Source of the DNA: CAZIJH01 sp964539655
Lineage (GTDB): Archaea; Aenigmatarchaeota; Aenigmatarchaeia; CG10238-14; SCSR01
DNA: 64,000 nucleotides
Assembly (NCBI GenBank): GCA_964539655.1
Contig: CAZIJH010000003.1
Span: 35,769 to 99,768 of the forward strand
Reading direction: 5' to 3'
The position numbers and the translations under genes are program-made. Under the pieces are notes generated by a model that saw only the letters and a program-made list of their open reading frames with translations, was not told where the DNA came from and searched no databases. Positions 1-8,833 of the stretch are shown here, piece after piece; position 1 is the first letter of the stretch, and the number at the start of each line of letters is the position of its first letter.

Positions 1-2
1 AT

Positions 3-173
3 AGTTTGAAGTTTACTTCTATCGCTCACCTAGAGCATCAATGTATTGAAATGGGTCTCTTTACTTACGACAATCCGACACAAATTTATCTTACACCAAT
101 TGCAAGAAAATTTGCGGAAAAAATGGAAAAAGAATTGATGCCTGCTGAAATTGCATCAATCAAAGATGGCTAA
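3..173 (+). CDS. C-terminal end of a truncated, unidentified protein
   Basis: An open frame runs in from the left edge and stops at TAA 171-173, giving 56 residues of a protein that begins outside the window. The visible part reads like a small helical domain (…HLEHQCIEMGLFTYDNP… then a Lys/Glu-rich helix). It has no motif I can assign. It is co-directional with the adenosyltransferase 37 nt downstream and could share its transcript. Confidence 0.5.
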   Translation, partial: SLKFTSIAHLEHQCIEMGLFTYDNPTQIYLTPIARKFAEKMEKELMPAEIASIKDG

Positions 174-210
174 ATCCAAAAATTTATTCTTCCTCCACTA
201 ACTAATCATC

Positions 211-732
211 ATGTTTAAGGAAGTTCATCTCGGAGACAAAGGCGAAACTTCTGTAATCGGAAAGAAAATCGAGAAATGTTCTTGCAACACATCCGCGATA
301 GGATCGATAGATGAATTGAATTCATTCATTGGTTTGGCTAAATCAAAAATTTCTGATGACAATCTGAAAAATATTTTGGAAAAAATCCAGAATGATTTGT
401 TTGTTATCGGTTCTGAATTGTCAGGAGCCAATGTAGTTTCTATATCAAAAATAAATGTTGACTGGATAGAGAATAAAACCAATGAATTGGATAACACACT
501 TCCGAGATTGGATAAATTTATTTTGCCTGGCGAATCGGAATCTTCAGCCAATTTGCATGTGGCAAGGTCTGTCTGCAGAAGGGCGGAAAGAGAAATCGTG
601 TCATTATCCAAAGAAGAAAAAATTAATTCAGAAGTTTTAAGGTACGTAAATCGTTTGTCTGATTTAATTTTTGTCTTGGCAAGAATTGTCGAGAAACATG
701 AAAATGTAAAGGAAAAGATCTGGAAACATTAG
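211..732 (+). CDS. pduO: PduO-type cob(I)alamin adenosyltransferase
   Basis: Transfers the adenosyl group of ATP to cob(I)alamin to make coenzyme B12. At 173 aa it has normal length for the trimeric PduO/MMAB family. Family motifs are clear: GSIDELNSF near residues 31-39, LPGESE near 105-110, the Arg-rich RSVCRRAERE helix near 119-128, and YVNRLSDLIF near 145-154. The N-terminal ATP-loop of the family (usually TKxGDxGxT) is reduced to LGDKGETS. No B12 synthesis or B12-dependent mutase gene is in the window, so the cofactor is probably salvaged. It converges with the isomerase gene at 729, overlapping by 4 nt at the stop codons. Confidence 0.88.
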   Translation: MFKEVHLGDKGETSVIGKKIEKCSCNTSAIGSIDELNSFIGLAKSKISDDNLKNILEKIQNDLFVIGSELSGANVVSISKINVDWIENKTNELDNTLPRLDKFILPGESESSANLHVARSVCRRAEREIVSLSKEEKINSEVLRYVNRLSDLIFVLARIVEKHENVKEKIWKH

Positions 733-1529
733 CTTCTCATCAATCTTTTGAAATACTCTCTCGATTTCACCGCATTTATTTTTTCATTTCCGCCGTGGAA
801 CGTTTCGAATGTTACCGTCCCTGAATAATTCATCTGCTTCAAGAAATTCGCGATGTATTTGAAATTTACCAGTCCTTTTCTCAATGGAAAATGCTCGTCA
901 TTTAATCCATGGTTGTCATGCAAATGTACGTGAGTAATTCTCGACTTGAAAGTCGACAAGAATTTTTTGATGTAAGACATCCTGCCGTTGATGAAACAGT
1001 GTCCTGAATCAAAATTTAATCCAATTCCTTTCACGGAATCCAAAATTTTTTTGATATCCGAAAATTCGTGTATCTGATTTTTTCCAGGCATTATTTCCAA
1101 AACAATCTCGACGTTTCTTTTTTTCCCGTAATTTACAAGCCGTTTCAAAATCTGAATATTGTTCTTGATAACTTCTTTCTTTATTTTTTGTTTTCTCAGA
1201 TCCTGCTGCGAATAAAGATGAACGTTGAATTTCTTGATTCCAATCAATTTTGTAGAATCGATTATGTCTTTGCATATGTCAAACCATCCTTCGCGTATTT
1301 CCTCGTATGTATTTCCAAGTTCGGAATTCCATGGAGCGTGAACTGTGGCGAACATGTTTCCCTTTTTGAGGATTTTTTTGATCCTGTTTTTTTGTACAGT
1401 TATTTCATTGCTGAACAAAACTTCGGGCTCTATGGAAATTTCCACAAAATCAAATTTGTGCTTAGCTACTTCAGAAATTTCCTTGAGGACATCTTTCATC
1501 GGATTTGTTGTCGTGCCAAACTTCATCAT
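729..1529 (-). CDS. Sugar phosphate isomerase/epimerase-like TIM barrel (AP endonuclease 2 family)
   Basis: A xylose-isomerase-like TIM barrel of about 266 aa. Metal-site signatures are in order: TVHAPW (His), NVHLYS (His), VLEIMPG (Glu), LNFDSGHCF (Asp and His), THVHLHDNHG (His-x-His-Asp) and VTFETFHGG (Glu). These are typical of sugar phosphate isomerases/epimerases and endonuclease IV relatives. The substrate cannot be told. I chose ATG 1529 over a TTG three codons upstream, since it opens directly into MMKFGTTTNP. The nucleotidyltransferase gene lies 18 nt upstream on the same strand, so they may be co-transcribed. Confidence 0.75.
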   Translation of the reverse strand: MMKFGTTTNPMKDVLKEISEVAKHKFDFVEISIEPEVLFSNEITVQKNRIKKILKKGNMFATVHAPWNSELGNTYEEIREGWFDICKDIIDSTKLIGIKKFNVHLYSQQDLRKQKIKKEVIKNNIQILKRLVNYGKKRNVEIVLEIMPGKNQIHEFSDIKKILDSVKGIGLNFDSGHCFINGRMSYIKKFLSTFKSRITHVHLHDNHGLNDEHFPLRKGLVNFKYIANFLKQMNYSGTVTFETFHGGNEKINAVKSREYFKRLMRS

Positions 1530-1547
1530 AAAAAGCAATTTTGTAAA

Positions 1548-2768
1548 TTATTTTTCTTCGGTAATTTCGTCTTTCTTCAATGTCTTTGACAAGTCGTGAA
1601 TCAATTTTCTAACATGCTCTCTCATATCGTTGATTTCCTTCTCCGGAATTTTGTCGATTTTCTTTTCGTCGGCCAATTTTTTCATTTCATCAATCTTCTT
1701 CCAGATGTCGAAATAATAACCGTCTACCCTCCTCGTCTCGATGAAATCCTTCTTGAACGCTTCTGAAAGGGGCATCTTCAATTTTGAAATGACTTCCTCC
1801 ATCGTGGCCTCTTCTGGAATCTTGTGTACTATTTTCAACGCATGTGTCGCTGCTTTCTGCAAGACTTCTTGCGTTCTCTCCAAAACTTTTTCCTTCTTCC
1901 TCAATTCAAGCGCATTCAGGAGACTGAACATTTTTTCTACGAACTTATCGGCCTTGTCAAGCCATTCGTCTACAAAAGTGCCCGAAACATCCATCAGTTC
2001 CTTGTGTTCAATCTTCTTCCTAATCTCGATTATTTCTTTCAGCCACTCGGCATACTCCTTGTCGATTATTCCGGGCTCGACGAGATATTTCATCATTTCT
2101 TCGTATGCCTTGTTCGGGACGGGCGGCTCGAGCCCCATGAACATCAAAACCGCCTGCGAGCTGTTCAGCATCGCATAGTACGCGTCCTCCGCAAGCATCA
2201 AGAGTTTGACAGTCTTTGCGCGCATTATTTTCTTCGGAGCGCCTTCCATATAATTTTCGATAGCCTCTCTTGTCGCGGGAATCTTTCCCATCTCCAAAAG
2301 TTTTTTTATCGGCATGAAGAATCCTGTGTCGTACACTGCGACTCCTTCCTTGATGAAATTGTAAATTATCGGATGTGCAACGCGCGCATAGTCCCAAAAA
2401 TCTGTTAGAGTGTAAGACGGCTGCACCGAAATAAGATTTATTTTTTCCTCTTTTCCGTCGGGAGTCTTGATCGTTATCTTTGCGTCCGAAATGCTGTCCG
2501 CAATTTTTTCCAAGTCTCCGTCAATCTTGTCCAACATTTCTGGAGTGAGCTGCTGCGTCGTGTCGTCGATTACAACAAAAATATCTATGTCGCTCGTCGG
2601 CTTGAATTCTGCGCGCGCAACGGACCCCATCATCACAATTGCTTTTACAAATTTTCCGTATTTCTTCAAAACTTTTTTGGAAAAAGCGTTGACTATGTTC
2701 AATCTTTTTTCTTTCGTGTCAGTCGTCGACTTCACTGATTTTGCTTTTGTTGTTTTTTTCTTTGCCAT
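1548..2768 (-). CDS. Nucleotidyltransferase-domain protein, distal of a tandem pair
   Basis: About 406 aa starting MAKKKTTKAK. The N-terminal third is a polymerase-beta-superfamily minimal nucleotidyltransferase fold with MMGSVARAEF followed by SDIDIFVVID, the GS-x9-DxD catalytic signature. The remainder is helical and rich in Lys and Glu. It resembles the preceding gene (2774-3631) throughout: both have a …DFWDYA/EFWQWVK… segment and the phrase YDTGF followed by K/Q-rich residues, so the two arose by duplication. A TTG at 2777 overlaps the upstream stop (TTGA), but ATG 2768 is the simpler start. Substrate unknown; RNA, protein or small-molecule nucleotidyl transfer are all possible. Confidence 0.7.
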   Translation of the reverse strand: MAKKKTTKAKSVKSTTDTKEKRLNIVNAFSKKVLKKYGKFVKAIVMMGSVARAEFKPTSDIDIFVVIDDTTQQLTPEMLDKIDGDLEKIADSISDAKITIKTPDGKEEKINLISVQPSYTLTDFWDYARVAHPIIYNFIKEGVAVYDTGFFMPIKKLLEMGKIPATREAIENYMEGAPKKIMRAKTVKLLMLAEDAYYAMLNSSQAVLMFMGLEPPVPNKAYEEMMKYLVEPGIIDKEYAEWLKEIIEIRKKIEHKELMDVSGTFVDEWLDKADKFVEKMFSLLNALELRKKEKVLERTQEVLQKAATHALKIVHKIPEEATMEEVISKLKMPLSEAFKKDFIETRRVDGYYFDIWKKIDEMKKLADEKKIDKIPEKEINDMREHVRKLIHDLSKTLKKDEITEEK

Positions 2769-2773
2769 TTCGT

Positions 2774-3631
2774 TCAATCTTCTTCCGGAAGTTCTTCCCC
2801 GAGAATTTCTTTTGGAATGAGCTTCTTGAATCTTTCAATCAGTCCTTTCGCAAGATGCAAAGCCTGGTCAAGATGCTCTGTCGTCACTTCCTTTATTTCT
2901 TTGTGGTCTATTGCCTTCCACAATTTGTCGAGGTCCTGGAAATTTTTGAGATATTTTCTCTCGAGTTTTTTCGACTTCACGAATTTTTCCAAATATTCTA
3001 TCGCGCCTTTGTAGTCCGGCTGTGCCTTGAAATGGTACATGACTGCCGCCTGTATTATATCCATCGCGGTATACCTCAATTCGAAAATCATTGATTTGAT
3101 GTCCATTTTTATTTTCCTGTATCTTGCTTCCGATGCTCTTGCCTTCAGCGAAATTGTTTCCTCGCTCGGCGGAATCATGCCCATGCTCAGCATTCTCTGC
3201 ACGGGCTTCACAAAACCTGTATCGTATATCGGCAGTCCGTATCTCAGAAAATTGACAAGCTCGGGGGAACCCATCTTGACCCACTGCCAGAATTCCGTTA
3301 TGTTCGTGGTCTGCACGTGAAGGTCTTTCAGTTCGTGCGCGATGAGATGAAGATGAGATTGAACCTTCTCGAGGTCGTCCGACGATTTAGTCGCAGTGTC
3401 GTCCAAAATTACCCACATGTCAGCGTCGCTTCCTTTCTTTATGTCTCCGCGCACTATTGATCCGAAAACAAGAACCGATTTTATTATGTCCCCGTACTGC
3501 CTGCGCGATTCGTTGGTGAACCTGACAGCCTTTGCCATCAGCTCATCCTTGTGAGAAAGTTCTTCCTTTTTCTTCTGCTTCTTAGCAAGTTCCACGTCTG
3601 CCAGCTCTTCTTCGAGTTTTTCCAATGGCAT
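2774..3631 (-). CDS. Nucleotidyltransferase-domain protein, proximal of a tandem pair
   Basis: 285 aa, first gene of the minus-strand operon. The catalytic signature FGSIVRGDIKKGSDADMWVILDD lies near residues 54-76 (GS, then DxD with Ala between the aspartates). Charged helical regions flank the domain on both sides. Its C-terminus ends acidic (EELPEED). Conserved phrases shared with the next gene (YDTGF, an N-terminal QYGDIIKSVLVFGS-like strand, a C-terminal helical bundle) indicate paralogy and perhaps a heterodimer. A TATA-like CTTAAATAA sits about 25 nt before the ATG on the minus strand, suggesting a leaderless mRNA. Confidence 0.7.
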   Translation of the reverse strand: MPLEKLEEELADVELAKKQKKKEELSHKDELMAKAVRFTNESRRQYGDIIKSVLVFGSIVRGDIKKGSDADMWVILDDTATKSSDDLEKVQSHLHLIAHELKDLHVQTTNITEFWQWVKMGSPELVNFLRYGLPIYDTGFVKPVQRMLSMGMIPPSEETISLKARASEARYRKIKMDIKSMIFELRYTAMDIIQAAVMYHFKAQPDYKGAIEYLEKFVKSKKLERKYLKNFQDLDKLWKAIDHKEIKEVTTEHLDQALHLAKGLIERFKKLIPKEILGEELPEED

Positions 3632-3729
3632 AAATATCGTTGGGATTTATCTTTATTTAAGTCTTGGCAATCTATTTTGATTTTAAGCCCGCAAAGGCTT
3701 TATGAAGTTTAACGTTTATTGTGATTAGC

Positions 3730-4446
3730 ATGAAAGCAGTAATACTGGCAGGTGGCCTCGGCACTAGGCTGCGCCCGGTGATCGGGAACGGCAATTCCAA
3801 GGTGATGATAGAGTACGCCAATAAGCCTCTTCTTCAGAGAACGATCGAACTTCTGCGCGACAAGGGTTTCAGCGAAATAGTTCTGGTCGTCAGCCACATG
3901 AAGCATAAGATAATGGATTATTTCGGGAACGGTGAAAAGTTCGGAGTGAAAATTGATTACGCGTTCCAGGCAAATCCGAAGGGCGGGACTGCAGATGCTG
4001 TTAGATATGCGAAGAATAAAATAAACGAGGACAAATTTTTGCTTTTGTACGGAGACAATATTTTCGACCCGTCTAGTATCGAAAAGCTGATGGTCAACAG
4101 GTTCGGTTTCGACGGCGTTCTTTGCACCAAGGAAGTTTCGAATCCCTCTAAATTCGGAATACTCGAAATCAACGGCACGCTTGTCAAAAAAATCCATGAG
4201 AAGCCGGAAGTTCCTCCGACAAATTTCGCGATGACCGGGCTGTTTATTTTGCCGAAAGATATTTTTTCAGCAATCGATCGGACAAAGGTTTCTTCGCGCG
4301 GAGAATACGAGCTGACAGATTCGATACAGATTTTGATTGACAGTGGTAAAAAGATTGGCTACTGCAAACTTTCAGGATATTGGTTAGACCCGCGTGACAA
4401 GAACGAGATAGACGAAGCAAACAAGCTGATCAACCAGACCAACTGA
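3730..4446 (+). CDS. NDP-sugar nucleotidyltransferase (RmlA/GlmU-like)
   Basis: Couples a sugar 1-phosphate to an NTP. The protein starts MKAVILAGGLGTRLRP, the glycine-rich nucleotide-binding loop at residues 7-15; SKVMIEYANKPLL follows as the usual lysine/product site, and LLLYGDNIF carries the metal-binding Asp. Its 238 aa match the catalytic domain alone, with no left-handed beta-helix acyltransferase. I prefer ATG 3730 to GTG 3721 because the first strand begins there. It probably supplies activated sugar for surface glycans; the GT2 and GT39 genes are 46 kb away. Divergent from the nucleotidyltransferase pair. Confidence 0.85.
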   Translation: MKAVILAGGLGTRLRPVIGNGNSKVMIEYANKPLLQRTIELLRDKGFSEIVLVVSHMKHKIMDYFGNGEKFGVKIDYAFQANPKGGTADAVRYAKNKINEDKFLLLYGDNIFDPSSIEKLMVNRFGFDGVLCTKEVSNPSKFGILEINGTLVKKIHEKPEVPPTNFAMTGLFILPKDIFSAIDRTKVSSRGEYELTDSIQILIDSGKKIGYCKLSGYWLDPRDKNEIDEANKLINQTN

Positions 4447-4460
4447 TTTTTAGAAAATTA

Positions 4461-6293
4461 TTATTTTAATTCTTCCTTCTTCCATTCTTCCGGCCTTTTC
4501 TTTCCCTCTTCTATCGCGAACTTTCCAAAGAACGTATAGTCCTCCTCAGGAGATTTAAGCATTCCTTTCAGCGGATCGAAATAATGTTCCTTGATCATCG
4601 CAAACTGCCTGTCTGGAGAGTAGAATCCTTCCCTCGACACCCCGTAAAATTCCATCGGAAGCTTTGTCGGGTCCGTGTCTTTCTCGAGATATTCCGCGAT
4701 GAGCCTGAGAGACTGGACGCTTGTCTTGATGTATTCTCCGGGATTCTGCCCGCCTCCGCGTTCAAAAATGAAGACGCCTTCCTCGAATCCTTTCTTGCGC
4801 AGCTGGTACAGCCAATTGTAAATATGTCTCTGGTCCTCGGATCCGACTTCGATCGGCATGTGCCTGTGCAACGGCGTCGGCGAAAAGAGATGCACTGCTT
4901 TCAAAAATTTTCCGACATCTTCCGGCGAGGATTTTATTTCATTGCTAGGATCAAGCGCATTGTGTATGTAATGCTCGAAATCGATGAGGATCCCGAATTC
5001 GTCGGAAAATTTTCTCATGGACTTGACGAAATTGTAAATCTGATTCAGGTGGACTATCCTCTGCCTGCCTAGAGCGTACTGCTGCGATAGCTCAGGATTC
5101 TCGAACACGAAAGGTATCTTCAATATGTTCATCTTCTCGAACGCGGTCTTGTAGAAAAATTCCGGAGTCGGTTCGCTGCCGCCGTTTTTTTCCTTCCACA
5201 ATCTTTCCCTTTCACGTATTGAATCCAATGGTGGCGCTGCTTGGAAATGTCCCATTATGTAACGGACTGAAACCGCCGCTATCAAATCGGGAGCGCCTGA
5301 CAAATCGACTTTCCAATTTTCCTTGTCAATCAGCGATCCCTTTTTTCCGAGTTCGTACTTGTACCAGTTTTTCGCCAGGTTTTCCAAAGTTTCCGACTTG
5401 AAAAATATCCCCCACACAGGCTCGTTCGGGTCGTCTTTTTTCAGCTCCATGTATTTCGCGATGATCAGGTACGCGATTTCTTCGTTGTCGATCTGTCCCT
5501 TCGACCCTCTTTCCTTTGTGTGCTCGACCCATATGCGATACATTACTTCGCGAGATTTTGCAGGATCCTTTTCGAAAAGAGTCTTCAAGGTATCACGGCC
5601 TCCCTTGTGCCCTTCGATTATTTCTTTGAGCAGCTCTTCACCGATAATTTTGTCGATTTCTTCTTGAAATTCCTTTTTCACGCCGTAATAGCTGCTGAAC
5701 ATTATCGAGAACGTTTCGAACGGCATGAGAATCTCGAGCAAATATTCCTTGAACCATTTTTTCAGTTCGTGCTCCTCGTTTTCGGATTTGCTTTCCCAAA
5801 GGCGCGTGAAATCGGAGATTCCGTCAAATGCTACGCTGGCTTCCGATCTAGTTCTGAACGTTGCTGGGAAAATCCCAATCGGACCAGCATTCGACGCATG
5901 GAAGTTTATGAATTTCGGTTTGTATTTTTCATTTTCTTCCTTTACGAACTTGAGCCACATGTGGTCGAGATAGTCATGCAATCTTGAATGCGAAATTCTC
6001 CAGTAGACTTCGACGGCCGTGTCCCATGCGACTGTCTCGTTGATTTCTCCGTGTAAGCTCCATCCTATCCCGAGGCTGTCAACGCCTTGCTGGACCGAAG
6101 CCATCCATCCTGGCTGTATGAATTCCGCCGGGCTTTCCACGTCGACTTGCACGAACTTCACACCATAAGTTGTAATTGACAAAAATTTTGCGCCTAGCCC
6201 GTAAATCAGTTCGGGCGGAGTAGATCCCCCTCCGATCATCGCCATTCCGCTCGACACTGCTATCGTATATTTGTTACTTTTCTCATCTGACAT
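4461..6293 (-). CDS. Large TIM-barrel-like protein of unknown function, 610 aa
   Basis: I do not recognise a named family. Motif order suggests a divergent, enlarged xylose-isomerase/endonuclease-IV-type barrel: WSLHGEINE (His, Glu) near residue 78, KFINFHAS (His) near 128, PFVFENPE (Glu) near 400, GILIDFEHYIH (Asp, Glu, His) near 440, and VHLFSPTPLHRHMP plus VFIFERGGGQ near the end. These are the strand ends where such barrels place metal ligands. Long Lys/Glu-rich helical insertions between 170 and 340 double the usual length. It is last in a minus-strand operon after the 572-aa and 55-aa genes, which points to a shared task. Confidence 0.55.
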   Translation of the reverse strand: MSDEKSNKYTIAVSSGMAMIGGGSTPPELIYGLGAKFLSITTYGVKFVQVDVESPAEFIQPGWMASVQQGVDSLGIGWSLHGEINETVAWDTAVEVYWRISHSRLHDYLDHMWLKFVKEENEKYKPKFINFHASNAGPIGIFPATFRTRSEASVAFDGISDFTRLWESKSENEEHELKKWFKEYLLEILMPFETFSIMFSSYYGVKKEFQEEIDKIIGEELLKEIIEGHKGGRDTLKTLFEKDPAKSREVMYRIWVEHTKERGSKGQIDNEEIAYLIIAKYMELKKDDPNEPVWGIFFKSETLENLAKNWYKYELGKKGSLIDKENWKVDLSGAPDLIAAVSVRYIMGHFQAAPPLDSIRERERLWKEKNGGSEPTPEFFYKTAFEKMNILKIPFVFENPELSQQYALGRQRIVHLNQIYNFVKSMRKFSDEFGILIDFEHYIHNALDPSNEIKSSPEDVGKFLKAVHLFSPTPLHRHMPIEVGSEDQRHIYNWLYQLRKKGFEEGVFIFERGGGQNPGEYIKTSVQSLRLIAEYLEKDTDPTKLPMEFYGVSREGFYSPDRQFAMIKEHYFDPLKGMLKSPEEDYTFFGKFAIEEGKKRPEEWKKEELK

Positions 6294-6319
6294 TTTTACT
6301 TCCCACTTCTAAATTTTTA

Positions 6320-8038
6320 TCAGAAGCCCGCAGAGCTTTTAATAAATTTCACAATTGGAACATACGCAAAGTTTGCCATCTCTTTGAAATACACCGAAGA
6401 TACTCTATCGACAAAATCGACTTCGTAATTTCCTGGTTTTATAAATTCTATGTTCTGCGCGAATTTGTTCACTATTTTGTCGAGTGTCATTATCGGCCTG
6501 TCGGCGGGAGTTTTCTTTTCCTTTACCGGCTCGTCTTTCTTTTTATTCAGATAAGGATAGTCTTCTTTGAACATCTCTTCTATCTTTTTTCCGCCTGCAG
6601 TTTCGCCAAGCATGTCGCTGATGTACGACTCGAATTCTTTTTCTTTTATTTTTAGCTCGAGCATCCTGATGAGAATCACATTCTGGGTGTCGAGCGAAAG
6701 CTGCATTTGATAACTGGAATCTCCGAAAGTCAAATCTTCGAATTCGGAACCGTCAGCTCCTCTGAAAACCGTCCTGAACGTCGGGATTTCCATCGTCTGG
6801 AAATATTTCGTGGCCTGCCAGCCTTTTTTGGAATAACTACCGACAAAATCGTTTCTTACATCAATCAAATCTTTGGTGGTCAATGTGACATTCACATTGT
6901 AATTTTCTCTGTAATATTTTTCCAGCTCCCCTCTAAAATAAAGGACCCACTTGTCGAGAGGTTCCACGCCTGTCGGGGATTTTTGAATCGTATCCTGCAG
7001 TTTCTCGGCTCCCAAATTTTCTCTTATCTCGTCCTTGAATTCCTGAGGAAAATCCGACTTGGCTATTGAAACTTTTTCATCGATGGCCTCGAAATACGCC
7101 TTGTGAAGTTCTGGAATCACAAAAGGTTTCCACGCCCAGACTTCCGCGACTTCTATCGACACGGCTTGTGTTGAAGGCCTCATCCATGAAACACTTCTGA
7201 TTATTCCTCTGCCTTCCTCGGTTTCTCCCAGCTCTCTTATTCCTTTGAACCTCATAATGTACGGCTTCGCCATTTGCCTGTATTCGTCGATCGATTTTTT
7301 TCTCGCTTCTACTAATTGTTTTAATCTGACAAATCTTTCCTGAACTGTTGTTTTGAACATTTTTTTCCATTCTACAAAAAGTTTGTTTTTTGTTGCAAGC
7401 ACAACCCCCTCTGCCTCGGTAACATTGTAATCGCTTGAAATTTTTCTGGGGTCGGTGTCGGATTCTTTGAGACGCATGAAATCGACGATAATTGTCGGCC
7501 ATCTCGCTGCGATAAGTTTGAGAGCTACGCCTTCGCCCGTATGAACGTCGACTTGGTCGATAAATATTGAGCGGAAAGTCTGTAACTTTTCTTTCGCGGT
7601 TTTTTCGTCCTTCTTGTCAGCAGCCTTTTCGAGTTCTTCAAAGGAATCGAGATACTCTTTATACTTTCTCAAATCGTGATTCAGCAATTCGTAATCGCCG
7701 ACTGATGTCTGTATTCCTGCGAGAGCGCTCTTGATCTGCCCTTCGAGCTGCTGCTTCTGCTGGACAGTGAGCTGGTAAAATTGCGGATGCACCGGCGAGA
7801 TTTCCGTCCACTCATCAACTTTGTTGACATCGAATCCCATCTTCGACAGCTGGAACAAAAGTCCGAAATACAGGCCGCTCGCCTTTCCCAGAGGCAACGT
7901 TACATCGATTTCGGTTCTCTGACTGAGCGGTGCGACCTTCCATATTCTTCCCGGAACTATTCCTGGAAATTCCGCCGCAAGCCCGATTTTTCCCGAAGTC
8001 AGGTGTTTCTGAAGTGTTGTTCCGCAAAAGCTTGACAT
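6320..8038 (-). CDS. Conserved-looking protein of unknown function, 572 aa
   Basis: No family recognised. The protein has no signal peptide or membrane segment. The N-terminal ~85 residues look like an alpha/beta domain (…GIVPGRIWKVAPL…, EIDVTLPLGKASG…). Residues ~95-260 are charged helices likely to form coiled coil (QLEGQIKSAL, KKDEKTAKEKLQ). A middle part reads RGIIRSVSWMRPS and AEVWAWKPFVIPELH. A Lys/Pro/Glu linker near residues 500-515 precedes a final hydrophobic ~55-residue domain ending KFIKSSAGF. It lies 26 nt from the downstream 610-aa gene and 4 nt from the upstream 55-aa gene, so the three form an operon. Confidence 0.5.
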   Translation of the reverse strand: MSSFCGTTLQKHLTSGKIGLAAEFPGIVPGRIWKVAPLSQRTEIDVTLPLGKASGLYFGLLFQLSKMGFDVNKVDEWTEISPVHPQFYQLTVQQKQQLEGQIKSALAGIQTSVGDYELLNHDLRKYKEYLDSFEELEKAADKKDEKTAKEKLQTFRSIFIDQVDVHTGEGVALKLIAARWPTIIVDFMRLKESDTDPRKISSDYNVTEAEGVVLATKNKLFVEWKKMFKTTVQERFVRLKQLVEARKKSIDEYRQMAKPYIMRFKGIRELGETEEGRGIIRSVSWMRPSTQAVSIEVAEVWAWKPFVIPELHKAYFEAIDEKVSIAKSDFPQEFKDEIRENLGAEKLQDTIQKSPTGVEPLDKWVLYFRGELEKYYRENYNVNVTLTTKDLIDVRNDFVGSYSKKGWQATKYFQTMEIPTFRTVFRGADGSEFEDLTFGDSSYQMQLSLDTQNVILIRMLELKIKEKEFESYISDMLGETAGGKKIEEMFKEDYPYLNKKKDEPVKEKKTPADRPIMTLDKIVNKFAQNIEFIKPGNYEVDFVDRVSSVYFKEMANFAYVPIVKFIKSSAGF

Positions 8039-8042
8039 TGAC

Positions 8043-8210
8043 TCAACCCGCGAAAAGCATGAACGCTCCGACGGCCATCAAGACGAATCCCACAAGAAGT
8101 CCACCATGGGCAAGTGGCTTGGGTTGGTAATCGAGTATGAACGGAAACAAAAATGTAATTACAGCCCCTAGAAACAGGATGCCTGCTCCCGCTATTTTGA
8201 CGAATACCAT
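8043..8210 (-). CDS. 55-aa membrane peptide heading the 572/610-aa operon
   Basis: Start ATG 8208-8210, stop TGA 8043-8045. The product (MVFVKIAGAG… to …GAFMLFAG) has two hydrophobic segments, about residues 5-24 and 36-54, joined by a short loop with DYQPKPL, so it should be a hairpin membrane protein. The next start is only 4 nt beyond its stop, which implies translational coupling. No family recognised. Its placement suggests it anchors or localises the soluble 572-aa protein at the membrane, which is inference only. The divergent 175-aa gene begins 56 nt away and probably shares a bidirectional promoter. Confidence 0.6.
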   Translation of the reverse strand: MVFVKIAGAGILFLGAVITFLFPFILDYQPKPLAHGGLLVGFVLMAVGAFMLFAG

Positions 8211-8266
8211 CGAGATTACCTATAATACTTATTTGTCTTATAATAACTAAAATTTAATAGAAGATT

Positions 8267-8794
8267 ATGGTAATTTTCGCGAGGACAAAACTGACTATCG
8301 AGGAAGACTGCATGCTTCCGACTCCGAAGCTTCTTCTCAACTATTCCGGGCCTAATCCGCAGAAAGTCTATCCGAAAATCATGGAGCTGTTGAAATCCGT
8401 GTTGAAGATCAAGCCCGAGAACATACAGGAAAAAAAATTCGAATGGAGCCGTTCGGCTGTTCCCGAAAAATTTTCCGGCGAAATAGAGGCGTTCAAGGAT
8501 CTTGACAGGTTTTCGTACATCCTTCTCTGGGTGGATTTCAGCGGAAGCGTGAAGCCGAGCAAGGAATTCGGAAAGGAAGGAGACATAAAAGTAGTTATTG
8601 ACGGGGTTCTGAGGACAGATTATCCGCAGGACACCGTATGGGAAAGGAGCCTTCTCTACGAAATTTTCAGGTCCGTGTGGCATAAAATTTTTTACGAGGA
8701 AAAAAGATTCAGGTACAAGGAAGTCTGCAGGGATTCGATGCTCACATTGCAGAACGAGATAAAAAGTTTCCTCAACATTTTGCCGAAGGAATAA
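8267..8794 (+). CDS. Unknown protein, first of a paralogous pair
   Basis: 175 aa, alpha/beta, no membrane segment. It shares a diagnostic pattern with the next gene: LLLNYSGPNPQKVYPKI here versus LILVYDGPNPVSIYPQV there, then a basic/aromatic strand, DRFSYILLWVDF versus DRFTKFEVNVLLW, VVIDGVLRTDYP versus IIISGFVNTDFP, and a final helix. The two are therefore a tandem duplication. Family unknown. The beta-rich core and matching lengths suggest a heteromeric assembly. Divergent from the 55-aa membrane peptide. Confidence 0.6.
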   Translation: MVIFARTKLTIEEDCMLPTPKLLLNYSGPNPQKVYPKIMELLKSVLKIKPENIQEKKFEWSRSAVPEKFSGEIEAFKDLDRFSYILLWVDFSGSVKPSKEFGKEGDIKVVIDGVLRTDYPQDTVWERSLLYEIFRSVWHKIFYEEKRFRYKEVCRDSMLTLQNEIKSFLNILPKE

Positions 8795-8833
8795 TAAAAA
8801 TAAAATTGTGAACTAAAAATCAGAGTTGTTGAA

